From Porphyrobacter sp. (GTDB lineage Bacteria > Pseudomonadota > Alphaproteobacteria > Sphingomonadales > Sphingomonadaceae): a stretch of DNA of 6,694 nucleotides. The notes beneath the pieces are model-generated. The model saw only the letters and a list, made by a program, of their open reading frames with translations. It ran no database searches and was not told the origin of the DNA. This document shows, piece by piece, positions 1-5,929 of the stretch; position 1 is the first letter of the stretch; each line of letters opens with the position of its first letter. The stretch lies in assembly GCA_021732945.1 (NCBI GenBank), contig JAKFWB010000254.1:1-6694 (forward strand). Direction: 5' to 3'. Made by a program: the position numbers and the translations under genes.

Positions 1-1502
1 GACCCCTCCCCCTCGGGGAGGGGAGAATCCATCGGCACGAACCATTGCGGGGTGCAGCGGAAGATCACCTTGGCCTTGGACCGCCACGAATGTGGGTAGG
101 AATGCGCGTAATCCGCGCTCGCCGCGAGCAGCGCGCCCGCTTCGCGCAGGTCGGAGCAGATCGGGCCGTCGGGCGCGTTGAACTTGGGGTTTATGACGCT
201 CATGCGCCGCTCGTCGCCTGCGCCGAGCCATTGCCAGTCGTCGCGGTAGCGCCCGTCGTCCATCACCGCGAAGACGGGGTTGATGCCGTTCGCTTTGCAG
301 AGGTCAAAGTCGTCCTCGCCATGATCGGGCGCCATGTGGACGAGGCCGGTGCCAGAGTCGGTGGTGACGAAGTCGCCGGGGAGCAGCGGGCGCGGGGCGG
401 CGTAGAACCCGCCGAGGTGGTGCATCGGGTGGCGGGCGAGCGTGCCGGCGAGGTCTGCGCCTTTTCCGCCCCACCAGTCTTCGCCGCTTACCATCCCACT
501 GATATCGACCGCATCTAGACCGAGATCTGTGAAATCAATTCGACGAGCCAGAGCGTTAAGTCGATCTAAGAACGGCTTGAATAGATCCAGCGCAACGAGA
601 ATGCGGCCCGATTTGATGACACCTGCATTGAGCAGTCGATCATAAGCGGCCTGTTGGAAACCGTTCTCGTCGGGTTTGGTAACGACGAACTCAAACAGGG
701 TGTACTCAACCTCCGGCCCATAAGCCAAAGCCTGGTTCACCGGGATCGTCCAAGGCGTCGTCGTCCAGATCACCGCGTGGGCGCCTATCAGTTCGGCGAT
801 CGGCGACTCAACAATCTCGAACGCCACGTCGATCTGGGTCGAGGTGATGTCCTCGTATTCGACCTCCGCCTCGGCCAGCGCGGTCTTTTCGACCGGGGAC
901 CACATCACCGGCTTGGCCCCGCGATAGACGTTCCCGGCTTCGGCAAACTTCATCAGCTCGGCGACAATCGTCGCTTCGGCCTGAAAATCCATGGTGAGAT
1001 AGGGATTGTCCCAATCGCCCATGATGCCGAGGCGTTTCAGCTGCTCGCGCTGCACGTTCACCCAGTTCTGGGCGTAAGCGCGGCATTCGGCGCGGAATTC
1101 CTTCGGGGGGACTTCGTCCTTGTTCTTCTTGGCCTTGCGGTAGGCTTCTTCGACCTTCCATTCGATCGGCAGGCCGTGGCAATCCCAGCCCGGCACGTAA
1201 GGTGCATCGCGGCCCAGCAGGTTCTGGGTGCGGCAGACCATGTCTTTCAGGATGTGGTTGAGCGCATGGCCGATATGCATGTCGCCATTGGCGTAGGGCG
1301 GGCCATCGTGGAGGATGAACTTCTCGCGCCCCCGGCGCGCATCGCGCAAGGCGTTATACAGCCCAATCTGCTCCCAACGCGCGGCAATGCCCGGCTCCTT
1401 CTGGGGGAGGCCGGCCTTCATGGGGAAATCGGTCTTCGGCAGGAAGACGGTGTCCCGATAGTCTGTCGCTTCTTTGGCGCGCTTTGCTGTGTCGTCGCTC
1501 AT
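1..1502 (-). CDS. ileS: Isoleucyl-tRNA synthetase (IleRS), 3' end beyond window
   Basis: Cytoplasmic class I aminoacyl-tRNA synthetase that charges tRNA-Ile with isoleucine using ATP and edits mischarged valine. The frame is open for 500 codons from the ATG at 1502 to the left edge; full IleRS proteins exceed 900 residues, so the KMSKS loop and anticodon domain lie outside. Visible are the conserved N-terminus (TVFLPKTDFPMKAGLPQKEP, from residue 18), the HIGH motif at 76-79, the CP1 editing-domain threonine-rich peptide WTTTPWT at 246-252, and GTGLVHMAPDHGEDD at 384-398 containing the editing-site aspartate. The start is fixed by the family N-terminus; the Shine-Dalgarno is weak (AAGG about 13 nt upstream). 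It follows ribF, the order known from many proteobacteria (ribF-ileS-lspA), but 295 bp of mostly repeat DNA lies between. Two oddities: a stretch of residues about 266-340 uses rarer codons (CGA, CTA, TTA), and the last visible codons are made of a palindromic repeat. Confidence 0.97.
   Translation of the reverse strand, partial: MSDDTAKRAKEATDYRDTVFLPKTDFPMKAGLPQKEPGIAARWEQIGLYNALRDARRGREKFILHDGPPYANGDMHIGHALNHILKDMVCRTQNLLGRDAPYVPGWDCHGLPIEWKVEEAYRKAKKNKDEVPPKEFRAECRAYAQNWVNVQREQLKRLGIMGDWDNPYLTMDFQAEATIVAELMKFAEAGNVYRGAKPVMWSPVEKTALAEAEVEYEDITSTQIDVAFEIVESPIAELIGAHAVIWTTTPWTIPVNQALAYGPEVEYTLFEFVVTKPDENGFQQAAYDRLLNAGVIKSGRILVALDLFKPFLDRLNALARRIDFTDLGLDAVDISGMVSGEDWWGGKGADLAGTLARHPMHHLGGFYAAPRPLLPGDFVTTDSGTGLVHMAPDHGEDDFDLCKANGINPVFAVMDDGRYRDDWQWLGAGDERRMSVINPKFNAPDGPICSDLREAGALLAASADYAHSYPHSWRSKAKVIFRCTPQWFVPMDSPLPEGEG
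3..23. repeat. GC-rich palindrome inside the ileS coding sequence
   Basis: CCCCTCCCC (3-11) and GGGGAGGGG (15-23) form a perfect 9-bp stem with a 3-nt CTC spacer. Read on the minus strand it encodes SPLPEGEG, residues 493-500 of IleRS, in frame and just after the family motif TPQWFVPMD. The element may continue past the left edge. Similar C/G-rich palindromes are common as dispersed repeats in sphingomonads, from memory. That it is an insertion rather than native sequence is an inference. Confidence 0.6.
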
Positions 1503-1564
1503 GGTGCGCGGGGCCTTAGCGGGCGTGCGGGCTTTGCGCAATTTGTCTTGAAGGAAGGGGTTCG

Positions 1565-1790
1565 CACGGAGATCGCAGAGGAAAGGAGATCGCGGAGAAG
1601 GTCACGCGGCGGAGCCGCGGGGTGTTTCACACAAAGACGCGAAGCCACGAAGATGATGTACTGCTTGGCGACCGCACGCGCGCTCTTTGTGCCTTTGTGC
1701 CTTTGTGCCTTTGTGTGTAAAGGATTTTCGTCCGCTGGCGCGGCGGGTGCGTGACCTCCGCGACCTCCTTTCCTCCGTGATCTCCGCGTG
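1565..1790. repeat. 226-bp imperfect inverted-repeat element between ribF and ileS (MITE-like)
   Basis: The outer arms, about 1565-1606 and 1750-1790, are near-perfect reverse complements. Each arm is itself a degenerate tandem pair: GAGATCGCAGAG and GAGATCGCGGAG on the left, CCTCCGCGACCTCC and CCTCCGTGATCTCC on the right. A second, inner pair of arms (about 1624-1650 and 1684-1720) is built from CACAAAG/CTTTGTG words. The element therefore folds end to end as one long hairpin with a loop around 1650-1683. It fills almost the whole ribF-ileS gap, from 8 bp past the ribF stop to 62 bp before the ileS start. No transposase is encoded. Very similar intergenic blocks occur in sphingomonad genomes as I recall, so I read it as a dispersed non-autonomous repeat. 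Its effect on ileS expression is unknown. Confidence 0.7.
1684..1715. repeat. Four tandem copies of an 8-bp unit
   Basis: TCTTTGTG at 1684 is followed by three exact copies of CCTTTGTG at 1692, 1700 and 1708. The array lies in the right inner arm of the inverted-repeat element; the left arm has only diverged counterparts (CACACAAAG, ACGCGAAG, CCACGAAG). Such an array could vary in copy number by slippage. Confidence 0.8.
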
Positions 1791-1797
1791 AACCAAT

Positions 1798-2724
1798 TCA
1801 GCCGAGCAACAGGCGCGCCCGCTCGCAATCCTTGTCCATCTGTTCGATCAACGCGTCGAGGCTGTCAAACTTCGCCTCGCCGCGCAGGAAGTGGTGGAAG
1901 GCGACTTCGATTTCCTGCCCGTAAAGGTCGCCAGAGAAATCGAAAAAGTACGGTTCGAGCAATTCCTTGGGCGGTTCGAACTGCGGGCGGATGCCGATAT
2001 TCGCTGCGCCGTGGAGCACCTGCCCCGTCGCCAGAATACGCCCGGTCACGGCGTAGATGCCGTATTTGGGCCGCAGATAGCTGTCGATCGCGAGGTTGGC
2101 GGTGGGGTAGCCGATGGTGCGCCCGCGCTTGTCGCCGTGCTCGACAATGCCCCGGATCGCGAAGGGCCGGGTGAGCCATTGCGCGGCCAACTGCGGGTCG
2201 CCGTCGCGCAAAGCCTGCCGGATGCGGCTGGAGGAGACCACCTCGCCGCCGTCCGCCACGGGTTCAACCACCCGTGATTGCAGACCCAATTCGCCGCCAA
2301 GGCTGCGCAGCAGATCGACATTGCCCTTCGCGCCCCTGCCGAAGGTGAAATCGCCCCCCGTTACCACCCCGTGCGCGCCGAAACGTTCGATCAGGATCGC
2401 GCGGATGAAATCCTCGGCGCTTGTCCCCGCCAGCTCGGCATCGAAATGGAACACCAGCATCGCGGTCGCGCCTGCGGCCAGATACAATTCCTGCCGCTGC
2501 TCGAGCGTCGTCAGCCGGAAGGGCGGCACATCGGGGCGGAAATGTCGCACCGGGTGCGGATCGAAGGTCGCGATGATCGAAGGGCGACCCTCAGCCTGCG
2601 CCCAGAGGATCGCCTCACCCGCCACGGCCTGATGGCCCCGGTGGAAGCCATCGAAATTGCCAAGAGCTATCACCGCGCCGCGCAAGGGCTCCGGCATGGG
2701 ATCGCGGTGATCGAGCCAGCGCAT
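1798..2724 (-). CDS. ribF: Bifunctional riboflavin kinase / FMN adenylyltransferase
   Basis: Cytoplasmic enzyme that phosphorylates riboflavin to FMN and then adenylylates FMN to FAD. The 308 residues match the usual length of about 310. The N-terminal adenylyltransferase domain has LGNFDGFHRGHQ at 21-32 with the H-x-G-H nucleotide-binding motif, FDPHP at 54-58, GGDFTFG at 123-129 and SSRIRQ at 165-170. The C-terminal flavokinase domain has GRTIGYPTANL at 201-211, NIGIRPQF at 242-249, a probable catalytic glutamate near 257 in LLEPYFFDF, and GDLYGQ plus FDSLDALIEQM near the end. The start is taken at MRWLDHRD (2724), which matches the family; the frame is open 30 codons further upstream, but that part overlaps folA and is unlike RibF. 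The folA stop and ribF start share one base (TGATG), with a weak GGAAAAG ribosome site 5 nt before the ATG, so translation is probably coupled. Confidence 0.96.
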   Translation of the reverse strand: MRWLDHRDPMPEPLRGAVIALGNFDGFHRGHQAVAGEAILWAQAEGRPSIIATFDPHPVRHFRPDVPPFRLTTLEQRQELYLAAGATAMLVFHFDAELAGTSAEDFIRAILIERFGAHGVVTGGDFTFGRGAKGNVDLLRSLGGELGLQSRVVEPVADGGEVVSSSRIRQALRDGDPQLAAQWLTRPFAIRGIVEHGDKRGRTIGYPTANLAIDSYLRPKYGIYAVTGRILATGQVLHGAANIGIRPQFEPPKELLEPYFFDFSGDLYGQEIEVAFHHFLRGEAKFDSLDALIEQMDKDCERARLLLG

Positions 2725-3227
2725 CAGGACTTTTCCGCTCGCCGGAAGGTCAGGAACGAGAACGCCGGATGCGGATCGCTCGCCGCATGATCTTCGCGCC
2801 CCGTCAGCACCCAATCGCGGCCTGGCTCGGCCATAAAGGTGTCGCCGGGGTAGTCCGCATGAATCTGGGTGAGTTCAATGCGGTGAGCGAGCGGCATGAA
2901 CACGTCGTAGATCGCTGCGCCGCCGATGATCGCGATTTCGCCGGTGTCATTGCCTTGGGTCGCCAGCGCCAGCGCCTCTGCCACCGATCCGGCCATCGCC
3001 ACGCCATCCACCGTCAGATCATCCCGCCGCGACAGCACAATATGGCGGCGGCCGGGAAGCGGGCTGCCAAAGCTTTCGAAGGTCTTCCGCCCCATGATCA
3101 TCGGCTTGCCCATGGTCATCGCCTTGAAGCGCCTCATATCGGCGGGCAAACGCCACGGCAGGTGGCCCTCATGCCCGATCGCGCCATTTTCGGCGCGGGC
3201 GTAGATCAGGACGATTTCCGGCTTCAT
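2724..3227 (-). CDS. folA: Dihydrofolate reductase
   Basis: NADPH-dependent reduction of dihydrofolate to tetrahydrofolate; chromosomal trimethoprim-target type. The 167 residues are near the usual 160-170. Visible are the active-site loop with NGAIG at 14-18, LPWRLPADM at 23-31 with the catalytic aspartate D30 (E. coli D27) and W25 (W22), MGRKTFES at 45-52, LPGRRHIVLS at 57-66, the NADPH-binding IIGGAAIY at 100-107, and GDTFM at 128-132. Y9 sits where E. coli has Ala6; Mycobacterium tuberculosis DHFR has Trp there, so an aromatic residue is tolerated. The ATG at 3227 is chosen because GAAGGG (3232-3237) lies 4 nt upstream. A GTG at 3239, overlapping the purK stop as GTGA, would add four residues and lacks a good ribosome site. 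No thyA is visible next to it; the gene is embedded between purK and ribF. Confidence 0.95.
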   Translation of the reverse strand: MKPEIVLIYARAENGAIGHEGHLPWRLPADMRRFKAMTMGKPMIMGRKTFESFGSPLPGRRHIVLSRRDDLTVDGVAMAGSVAEALALATQGNDTGEIAIIGGAAIYDVFMPLAHRIELTQIHADYPGDTFMAEPGRDWVLTGREDHAASDPHPAFSFLTFRRAEKS

Positions 3228-3235
3228 TACGCCCT

Positions 3236-4303
3236 TCACTTCAACGCATGCCCCACGCGGGTGACGTGGCCCATCTTGCGTCCCTCGCGCGCTTCACGCT
3301 TGCCGTAGAGGTGCAAGTGCGGCTCGCCCGGTTCGGCGAGGATCTGGTGAGCGGTCAGTGCCGCATCGCCGACGATGTTGCGCATATCGATGCTGGCAAA
3401 GCGGGTCTCGGTCCCTCCCAACGGCAAGCCGCAGATCGCGCGGATGTGGTTTTCAAACTGGCTGGTGGCCGCGCCTTCGATGGTCCAGTGGCCCGAATTG
3501 TGGACCCGAGGGGCCATTTCGTTGAACACCGGGCCGTTGCGGGTCGCGAAGAATTCCAGCGTCAGCACCCCGACATAGCCGAGGGCATTGGCGACCTTGG
3601 CAGCCAGTTCACGCGCGGCGGGGACTTGCGCGTCGACCAGCGCGCCCGCGGGGAGAATGGACTGGGTCAGCATCCCGCCATCGTGGAGGTTGGCGGTCGA
3701 ATCCCAGAACCGCACCGTGCCATCCCGCCCCCGCACGAGAATGACCGAAAACTCCGTCTCGTAGGTCACGAACCCTTCGTAGATGCAGGTAACGCCGGGC
3801 AGCCGCACCCCGCTCGCTTCCAGCGCCGAGCCGATGCGCCACTGGCCTTTGCCGTCATAGCCATCGCGCGCGGTTTTGAGGATGCCGGGGGTGCCGACAG
3901 CGGTCAGCGCGGCGGCGAAATCCGCATCGCTTTCAACCCGGGCGTAGGGCGCGGGAACGCCGCCAAGCTCGGCGATGAATTGCTTCTCGTGAAAACGGTC
4001 CTGCGCCACCTCTAGCGCGCGCAAGGGGCAGGCAAGCAGGGCCTGGGGCAGGGCTGCAACCGTGCTGATTGGCACGTTTTCGAACTCCCACGTCACCACA
4101 TCGCAGCGCGCGGCAAATTCCAACAGAGCGGCCGTATCGTCCCAGTTGGCGGTGACGAAATCGGTGGAGGCATCGGCGGCGACATGATCGCCAGCGGGCG
4201 CATAGCCGATCACGCGGTAACCCAGTTGCAGCGCGGCCACGGCCAGCATCCGGCCCAATTGGCCGCCGCCGAGAATGCCGATCGTGGAGCCTGCGGGCAG
4301 CAT
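3236..4303 (-). CDS. purK: N5-carboxyaminoimidazole ribonucleotide synthase (PurK, ATPase subunit of AIR carboxylation)
   Basis: Converts aminoimidazole ribonucleotide, bicarbonate and ATP to N5-CAIR in de novo purine synthesis; PurE then uses the product. The protein has 355 residues, normal for the family, with an ATP-grasp fold. The N-terminal dinucleotide-like motif GGGQLGR is at 12-18, EFENVP at 73-78, the ATP-grasp glycine-rich loop DGYDGKGQ at 147-154, YETEFSVI around 181-188, and the metal/phosphate-binding NEMAPRVHNSGHW at 261-273. The ATG at 4303 has GGAAAGG (4312-4318) 8 nt upstream; a TTG directly before it (4306) is 5 nt from the same site and would add one residue. The stop is 8 nt from the folA ATG. 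Upstream lies a 97-nt gap to purE filled by a palindromic repeat. Confidence 0.97.
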   Translation of the reverse strand: MLPAGSTIGILGGGQLGRMLAVAALQLGYRVIGYAPAGDHVAADASTDFVTANWDDTAALLEFAARCDVVTWEFENVPISTVAALPQALLACPLRALEVAQDRFHEKQFIAELGGVPAPYARVESDADFAAALTAVGTPGILKTARDGYDGKGQWRIGSALEASGVRLPGVTCIYEGFVTYETEFSVILVRGRDGTVRFWDSTANLHDGGMLTQSILPAGALVDAQVPAARELAAKVANALGYVGVLTLEFFATRNGPVFNEMAPRVHNSGHWTIEGAATSQFENHIRAICGLPLGGTETRFASIDMRNIVGDAALTAHQILAEPGEPHLHLYGKREAREGRKMGHVTRVGHALK

Positions 4304-4325
4304 CAATCCAACCTTTCCCGCTCAT

Positions 4326-4381
4326 GCTGAGCTTGTCGAAGCACGAGCGCGGCACAGAGTGCGTCCTTCGGCAGGCTCAGG
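4326..4381. repeat. Inverted repeat in the purE-purK gap (dispersed hairpin element)
   Basis: The left arm GCTGAGCTTGTCGAAGC (4326-4342) and right arm CCTTCGGCAGGCTCAGG (4365-4381) pair with about four mismatches. Each arm is followed by ACGAGCG, and a small inner stem GCAC-AGA-GTGC lies at 4352-4362. The CTTCGACAAGCTCAG word is a familiar dispersed repeat in sphingomonads and other alphaproteobacteria, as I recall. The repeat occupies most of the gap between the purE stop and the purK ribosome site, so it would be present in a shared mRNA as a hairpin. Confidence 0.65.
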
Positions 4382-4400
4382 ACGAGCGAGGTTGGCATGA

Positions 4401-4892
4401 TCATTCCGGCACCTCAGACACGGCGGCGCTTTTTGCGGCGCGCCAGTCTTGCAGGCGTTCGGACAGGTCCTTGTCGCCCAGCGCAAGGATTGCGGCGGCG
4501 AGCAGCCCGGCGTTTTTCGCGCCTGCCTCACCAATCGCCAACGTGCCGACGGGAATGCCGCCGGGCATCTGTACGATCGACAGCAGGCTATCCATGCCCG
4601 AGAGCGCCTTGGATTGCACCGGCACGCCCAGCACCGGCAGATGGGTCATGCTGGCGATCATGCCGGGGAGATGTGCCGCGCCGCCCGCGCCTGCAATGAT
4701 GACATCGAAGCCTTCACCTTCCGCGCCCTTGGCAAAGGCGACCATCCGGTCCGGCGTGCGGTGGGCCGAGGTGATGCGCGCCTCATAGGGCACTTCCAGC
4801 TCGTCCAGCACATCGGCGGCGGCTTTCATGGTGGGCCAGTCCGACTGGCTCCCCATGACAATCGCGACCCGTCCCCCCGCCTGTTCCATCAT
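4401..4892 (-). CDS. purE: N5-carboxyaminoimidazole ribonucleotide mutase (PurE, class I)
   Basis: Moves the carboxyl group of N5-CAIR, the PurK product, to carbon 4, giving CAIR in purine synthesis. The 163 residues fit class I PurE, which forms an octamer. Diagnostic motifs are GSQSDWPTM at 14-22, SAHRTP at 42-47 with the catalytic histidine H44, [12 protein letters not shown] in the middle, and [20 protein letters not shown] followed by [11 protein letters not shown]. Two ATG codons stand side by side at 4892 and 4889: the first overlaps the gpmA stop as ATGA, the second as TGATG. AAGGA (4896-4900) is 3 nt from the first and 6 nt from the second, so the second may be used, giving 162 residues. 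Coupled to gpmA upstream; purK, its functional partner, follows after 97 nt. Confidence 0.97.
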   Translation of the reverse strand: MMEQAGGRVAIVMGSQSDWPTMKAAADVLDELEVPYEARITSAHRTPDRMVAFAKGAEGEGFDVIIAGAGGAAHLPGMIASMTHLPVLGVPVQSKALSGMDSLLSIVQMPGGIPVGTLAIGEAGAKNAGLLAAAILALGDKDLSERLQDWRAAKSAAVSEVPE

Positions 4893-5575
4893 GCGTCCTT
4901 CAGATAGTACCGCGCGCCCGGCTTCATCGTTTCGTCAAAGTCATAGATGATCGGCTGGCCGGTGGGAATCTCCAGATCGGTGATGTCCGCATCCGAAATG
5001 CCCGAGAGGTGTTTGACCAGCGCACGCAAGGAGTTGCCGTGGGCGGCGATGATCACCGTCTCGCCGAGGCTAAGCACGGGGAGGATCGCGCTTTCCCAAT
5101 AGGGCAGCACGCGCTCGATCGTGAGTTTCAGGCTCTCGGTCGAAGGGATCGCAATCCCGGCATAGCGGGGGTCGGCCGCCAGATCGAATTCGCTCCCCGC
5201 TTCGAGCACCGGCGGCGGCACGTCGAAACTGCGACGCCAGATCAGTACCTGTTCGTCGCCGTGCTTGTCTCGCGTCTCCTGCTTGTCGAGCCCGGTGAGC
5301 CCGCCATAGTGCCGCTCGTTCAGCCGCCAGTCTTTGGTCTCGGGGATCCACAACCGCCCGGCTTCTTCCAGCGCCAGATGCAGCGTCTTGATCGCGCGCG
5401 ATTGGAGCGAGGTGAAAGCAACGGTTGGCAGCACGCCCCTGGCCTTGAGCAATGCCCCCGCCGCGGCCGCCTCGGCCACGCCTTGCGGGGTGAGGTCGAC
5501 ATCCCACCAGCCGGTGAAGCGGTTTTCAAGGTTCCACTGGCTCTGGCCGTGGCGGACGAGGATGAGCTTGGGCAT
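4889..5575 (-). CDS. gpmA: 2,3-bisphosphoglycerate-dependent phosphoglycerate mutase
   Basis: Interconverts 3- and 2-phosphoglycerate in glycolysis and gluconeogenesis through a phosphohistidine. It belongs to the histidine phosphatase superfamily. The N-terminus [12 protein letters not shown] carries the RHG motif with the phospho-acceptor H9. [15 protein letters not shown] at 18-32, [11 protein letters not shown] at 85-95 with the acid/base E87, and [16 protein letters not shown] at 177-192 with the second histidine H179 complete the active site. The 228 residues are about 20 shorter than E. coli GpmA, within the range of the alphaproteobacterial form. The start has CGGAG (5581-5585) 5 nt upstream. 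It lies 32 nt downstream of a small basic protein gene, and its stop overlaps the purE start. The link between a glycolytic enzyme and purine genes probably reflects shared transcription only. Confidence 0.96.
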   Translation of the reverse strand: MPKLILVRHGQSQWNLENRFTGWWDVDLTPQGVAEAAAAGALLKARGVLPTVAFTSLQSRAIKTLHLALEEAGRLWIPETKDWRLNERHYGGLTGLDKQETRDKHGDEQVLIWRRSFDVPPPVLEAGSEFDLAADPRYAGIAIPSTESLKLTIERVLPYWESAILPVLSLGETVIIAAHGNSLRALVKHLSGISDADITDLEIPTGQPIIYDFDETMKPGARYYLKDA

Positions 5576-5580
5576 ATTGG

Positions 5581-5585
5581 CTCCG
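5581..5585 (-). promoter_or_regulatory. Ribosome binding site of gpmA
   Basis: CGGAG on the minus strand, 5 nt before the ATG at 5575. It is one of the better ribosome sites in the cluster and settles the gpmA start. Confidence 0.6.
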
Positions 5586-5607
5586 TCGCTGTCAGGAGCG
5601 CGCTGCG

Positions 5608-5766
5608 TTAGCCAGCCGAGGGCGGATTGGGAAGCGTTTCCGTTGCATCGCTTGCATCCGAATCGCCAACCGCCCGTGCTTGTGCCTTACGCCGCCGCAA
5701 GTTCTCGCGAAGCTTGGCGGCGAGGCGTTCTTCGCGGGACATATTCTTGGTGGAGCCTTCATTCAT
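5608..5766 (-). CDS. Small basic protein of unknown function, 52 residues
   Basis: A 52-codon frame from ATG 5766 to TAA 5608. Residues 10-32 (SREERLAAKLRENLRRRKAQ and on) form a highly charged, probably amphipathic helix. The C-terminal 20 residues are acidic and proline-rich, probably disordered (DSDASDATETLPNPPSAG). There is no signal peptide, membrane segment or cysteine. I recall similar short ERLAAxLRxNLRRRKAQ proteins in other alphaproteobacteria, which supports a real gene, but no function is known to me. The start is uncertain: ATG 5766 has no good ribosome site (AGGCG about 6 nt upstream is part of a palindrome), while the internal ATG at 5742 gives 44 residues beginning MSREER, closer to the homologues I remember. 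It is first in the minus-strand cluster, 32 nt before gpmA, so probably co-transcribed with it. Confidence 0.7.
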   Translation of the reverse strand: MNEGSTKNMSREERLAAKLRENLRRRKAQARAVGDSDASDATETLPNPPSAG

Positions 5767-5770
5767 ATGA

Positions 5771-5784
5771 AACGCCTAGGCGTT
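5771..5784. promoter_or_regulatory. Perfect 14-bp palindrome upstream of the gpmA cluster (possible operator)
   Basis: AACGCCTAGGCGTT is its own reverse complement. It lies 4 bp before the first ATG of the small gene and overlaps the weak minus-strand -10-like box. That position suits an operator for a dimeric regulator, but no regulator is identified and a chance palindrome cannot be excluded. Confidence 0.35.
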
Positions 5785-5802
5785 AACGGGTGCATCCTTC
5801 AA
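5774..5802 (-). promoter_or_regulatory. Possible promoter for the small protein-gpmA-pur cluster
   Basis: On the minus strand TTGAAG (5802-5797) is separated by 17 nt from CTAGGC (5779-5774), a weak match to alphaproteobacterial housekeeping promoters. Transcription would start near 5767, making the ATG at 5766 nearly leaderless, or giving a leader of about 25 nt for the ATG at 5742. The -10 match is poor. Confidence 0.25.
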
Positions 5803-5809
5803 CCCCCGC

Positions 5810-5838
5810 TTGACTTTAGGGGGAAGCGCGACAATAGC
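5810..5838 (+). promoter_or_regulatory. Promoter candidate for tRNA-Thr
   Basis: TTGACT at 5810-5815, preceded by C as in the CTTGAC form common in alphaproteobacteria, is followed after 17 nt by AATAGC at 5833-5838, a weak -10. The start would fall near 5845, about 10 nt before the mature tRNA. The -35 box sits between CCCCC (5803-5807) and GGGGG (5819-5823), which could pair. Confidence 0.4.
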
Positions 5839-5854
5839 GCGCGCCTGATCCGGC

Positions 5855-5929
5855 GCTGCTGTAGCTCAGTGGTAGAGCGCACCCTTGGTAAGGGTGAGGT
5901 CGGGAGTTCAATCCTCCCCAGCAGCACCA
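5855..5929 (+). tRNA. tRNA-Thr (anticodon GGT)
   Basis: A complete cloverleaf. The acceptor stem GCTGCTG (5855-5861) pairs with CAGCAGC (5919-5925). The D stem is GCTC/GAGC (5864-5867, 5875-5878), and the anticodon stem CACCC/GGGTG (5880-5884, 5892-5896) holds loop TTGGTAA with anticodon GGT at 5887-5889. The T arm is GGGAG-TTCAATC-CTCCC (5902-5918). All stems pair perfectly. The discriminator A is at 5926 and CCA is encoded (5927-5929). The tRNA reads ACC and ACT threonine codons. A short T run follows directly (5930-5934) without a clear terminator hairpin. The gene is divergent from the gpmA cluster. Confidence 0.97.

Noticed and set aside
654..1754. Plus-strand open frame of 366 codons
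   Set aside because: It lies opposite ileS, whose conserved motifs are unmistakable, and continues into repeat DNA. Long antisense frames are expected where third positions are G/C-rich.
1565..1790. CRISPR array or riboswitch in the ribF-ileS gap
   Set aside because: The 8-bp units are directly adjacent with no spacers. The symmetric inverted arms fit a dispersed element, and no T-box features (specifier loop, TGGN bulge, terminator) are visible ahead of ileS.
1499..1828. Minus-strand frames with HTKAQRHKGTK-like sequence
   Set aside because: They are translations of the palindromic intergenic element and its tandem unit. Such peptides recur as spurious predictions in sphingomonad genomes.
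2725..2814. 30-codon upstream extension of ribF
   Set aside because: It lies within folA, resembles no RibF N-terminus, and MRWLDHRD at 2724 is the family start.
3248..4015. Plus-strand open frame of 255 codons
   Set aside because: Antisense shadow of purK; no family motifs and no ribosome site.
4324..4788. Plus-strand frame beginning MLSLSKHERG
   Set aside because: Its first part is the dispersed hairpin repeat and the remainder is antisense to purE.
5803..5823. CCCCC/GGGGG pair as a terminator
   Set aside because: The stem is short, lacks a following T run on either strand, and lies upstream of both divergent genes; the TTGACT box inside it suggests a promoter.
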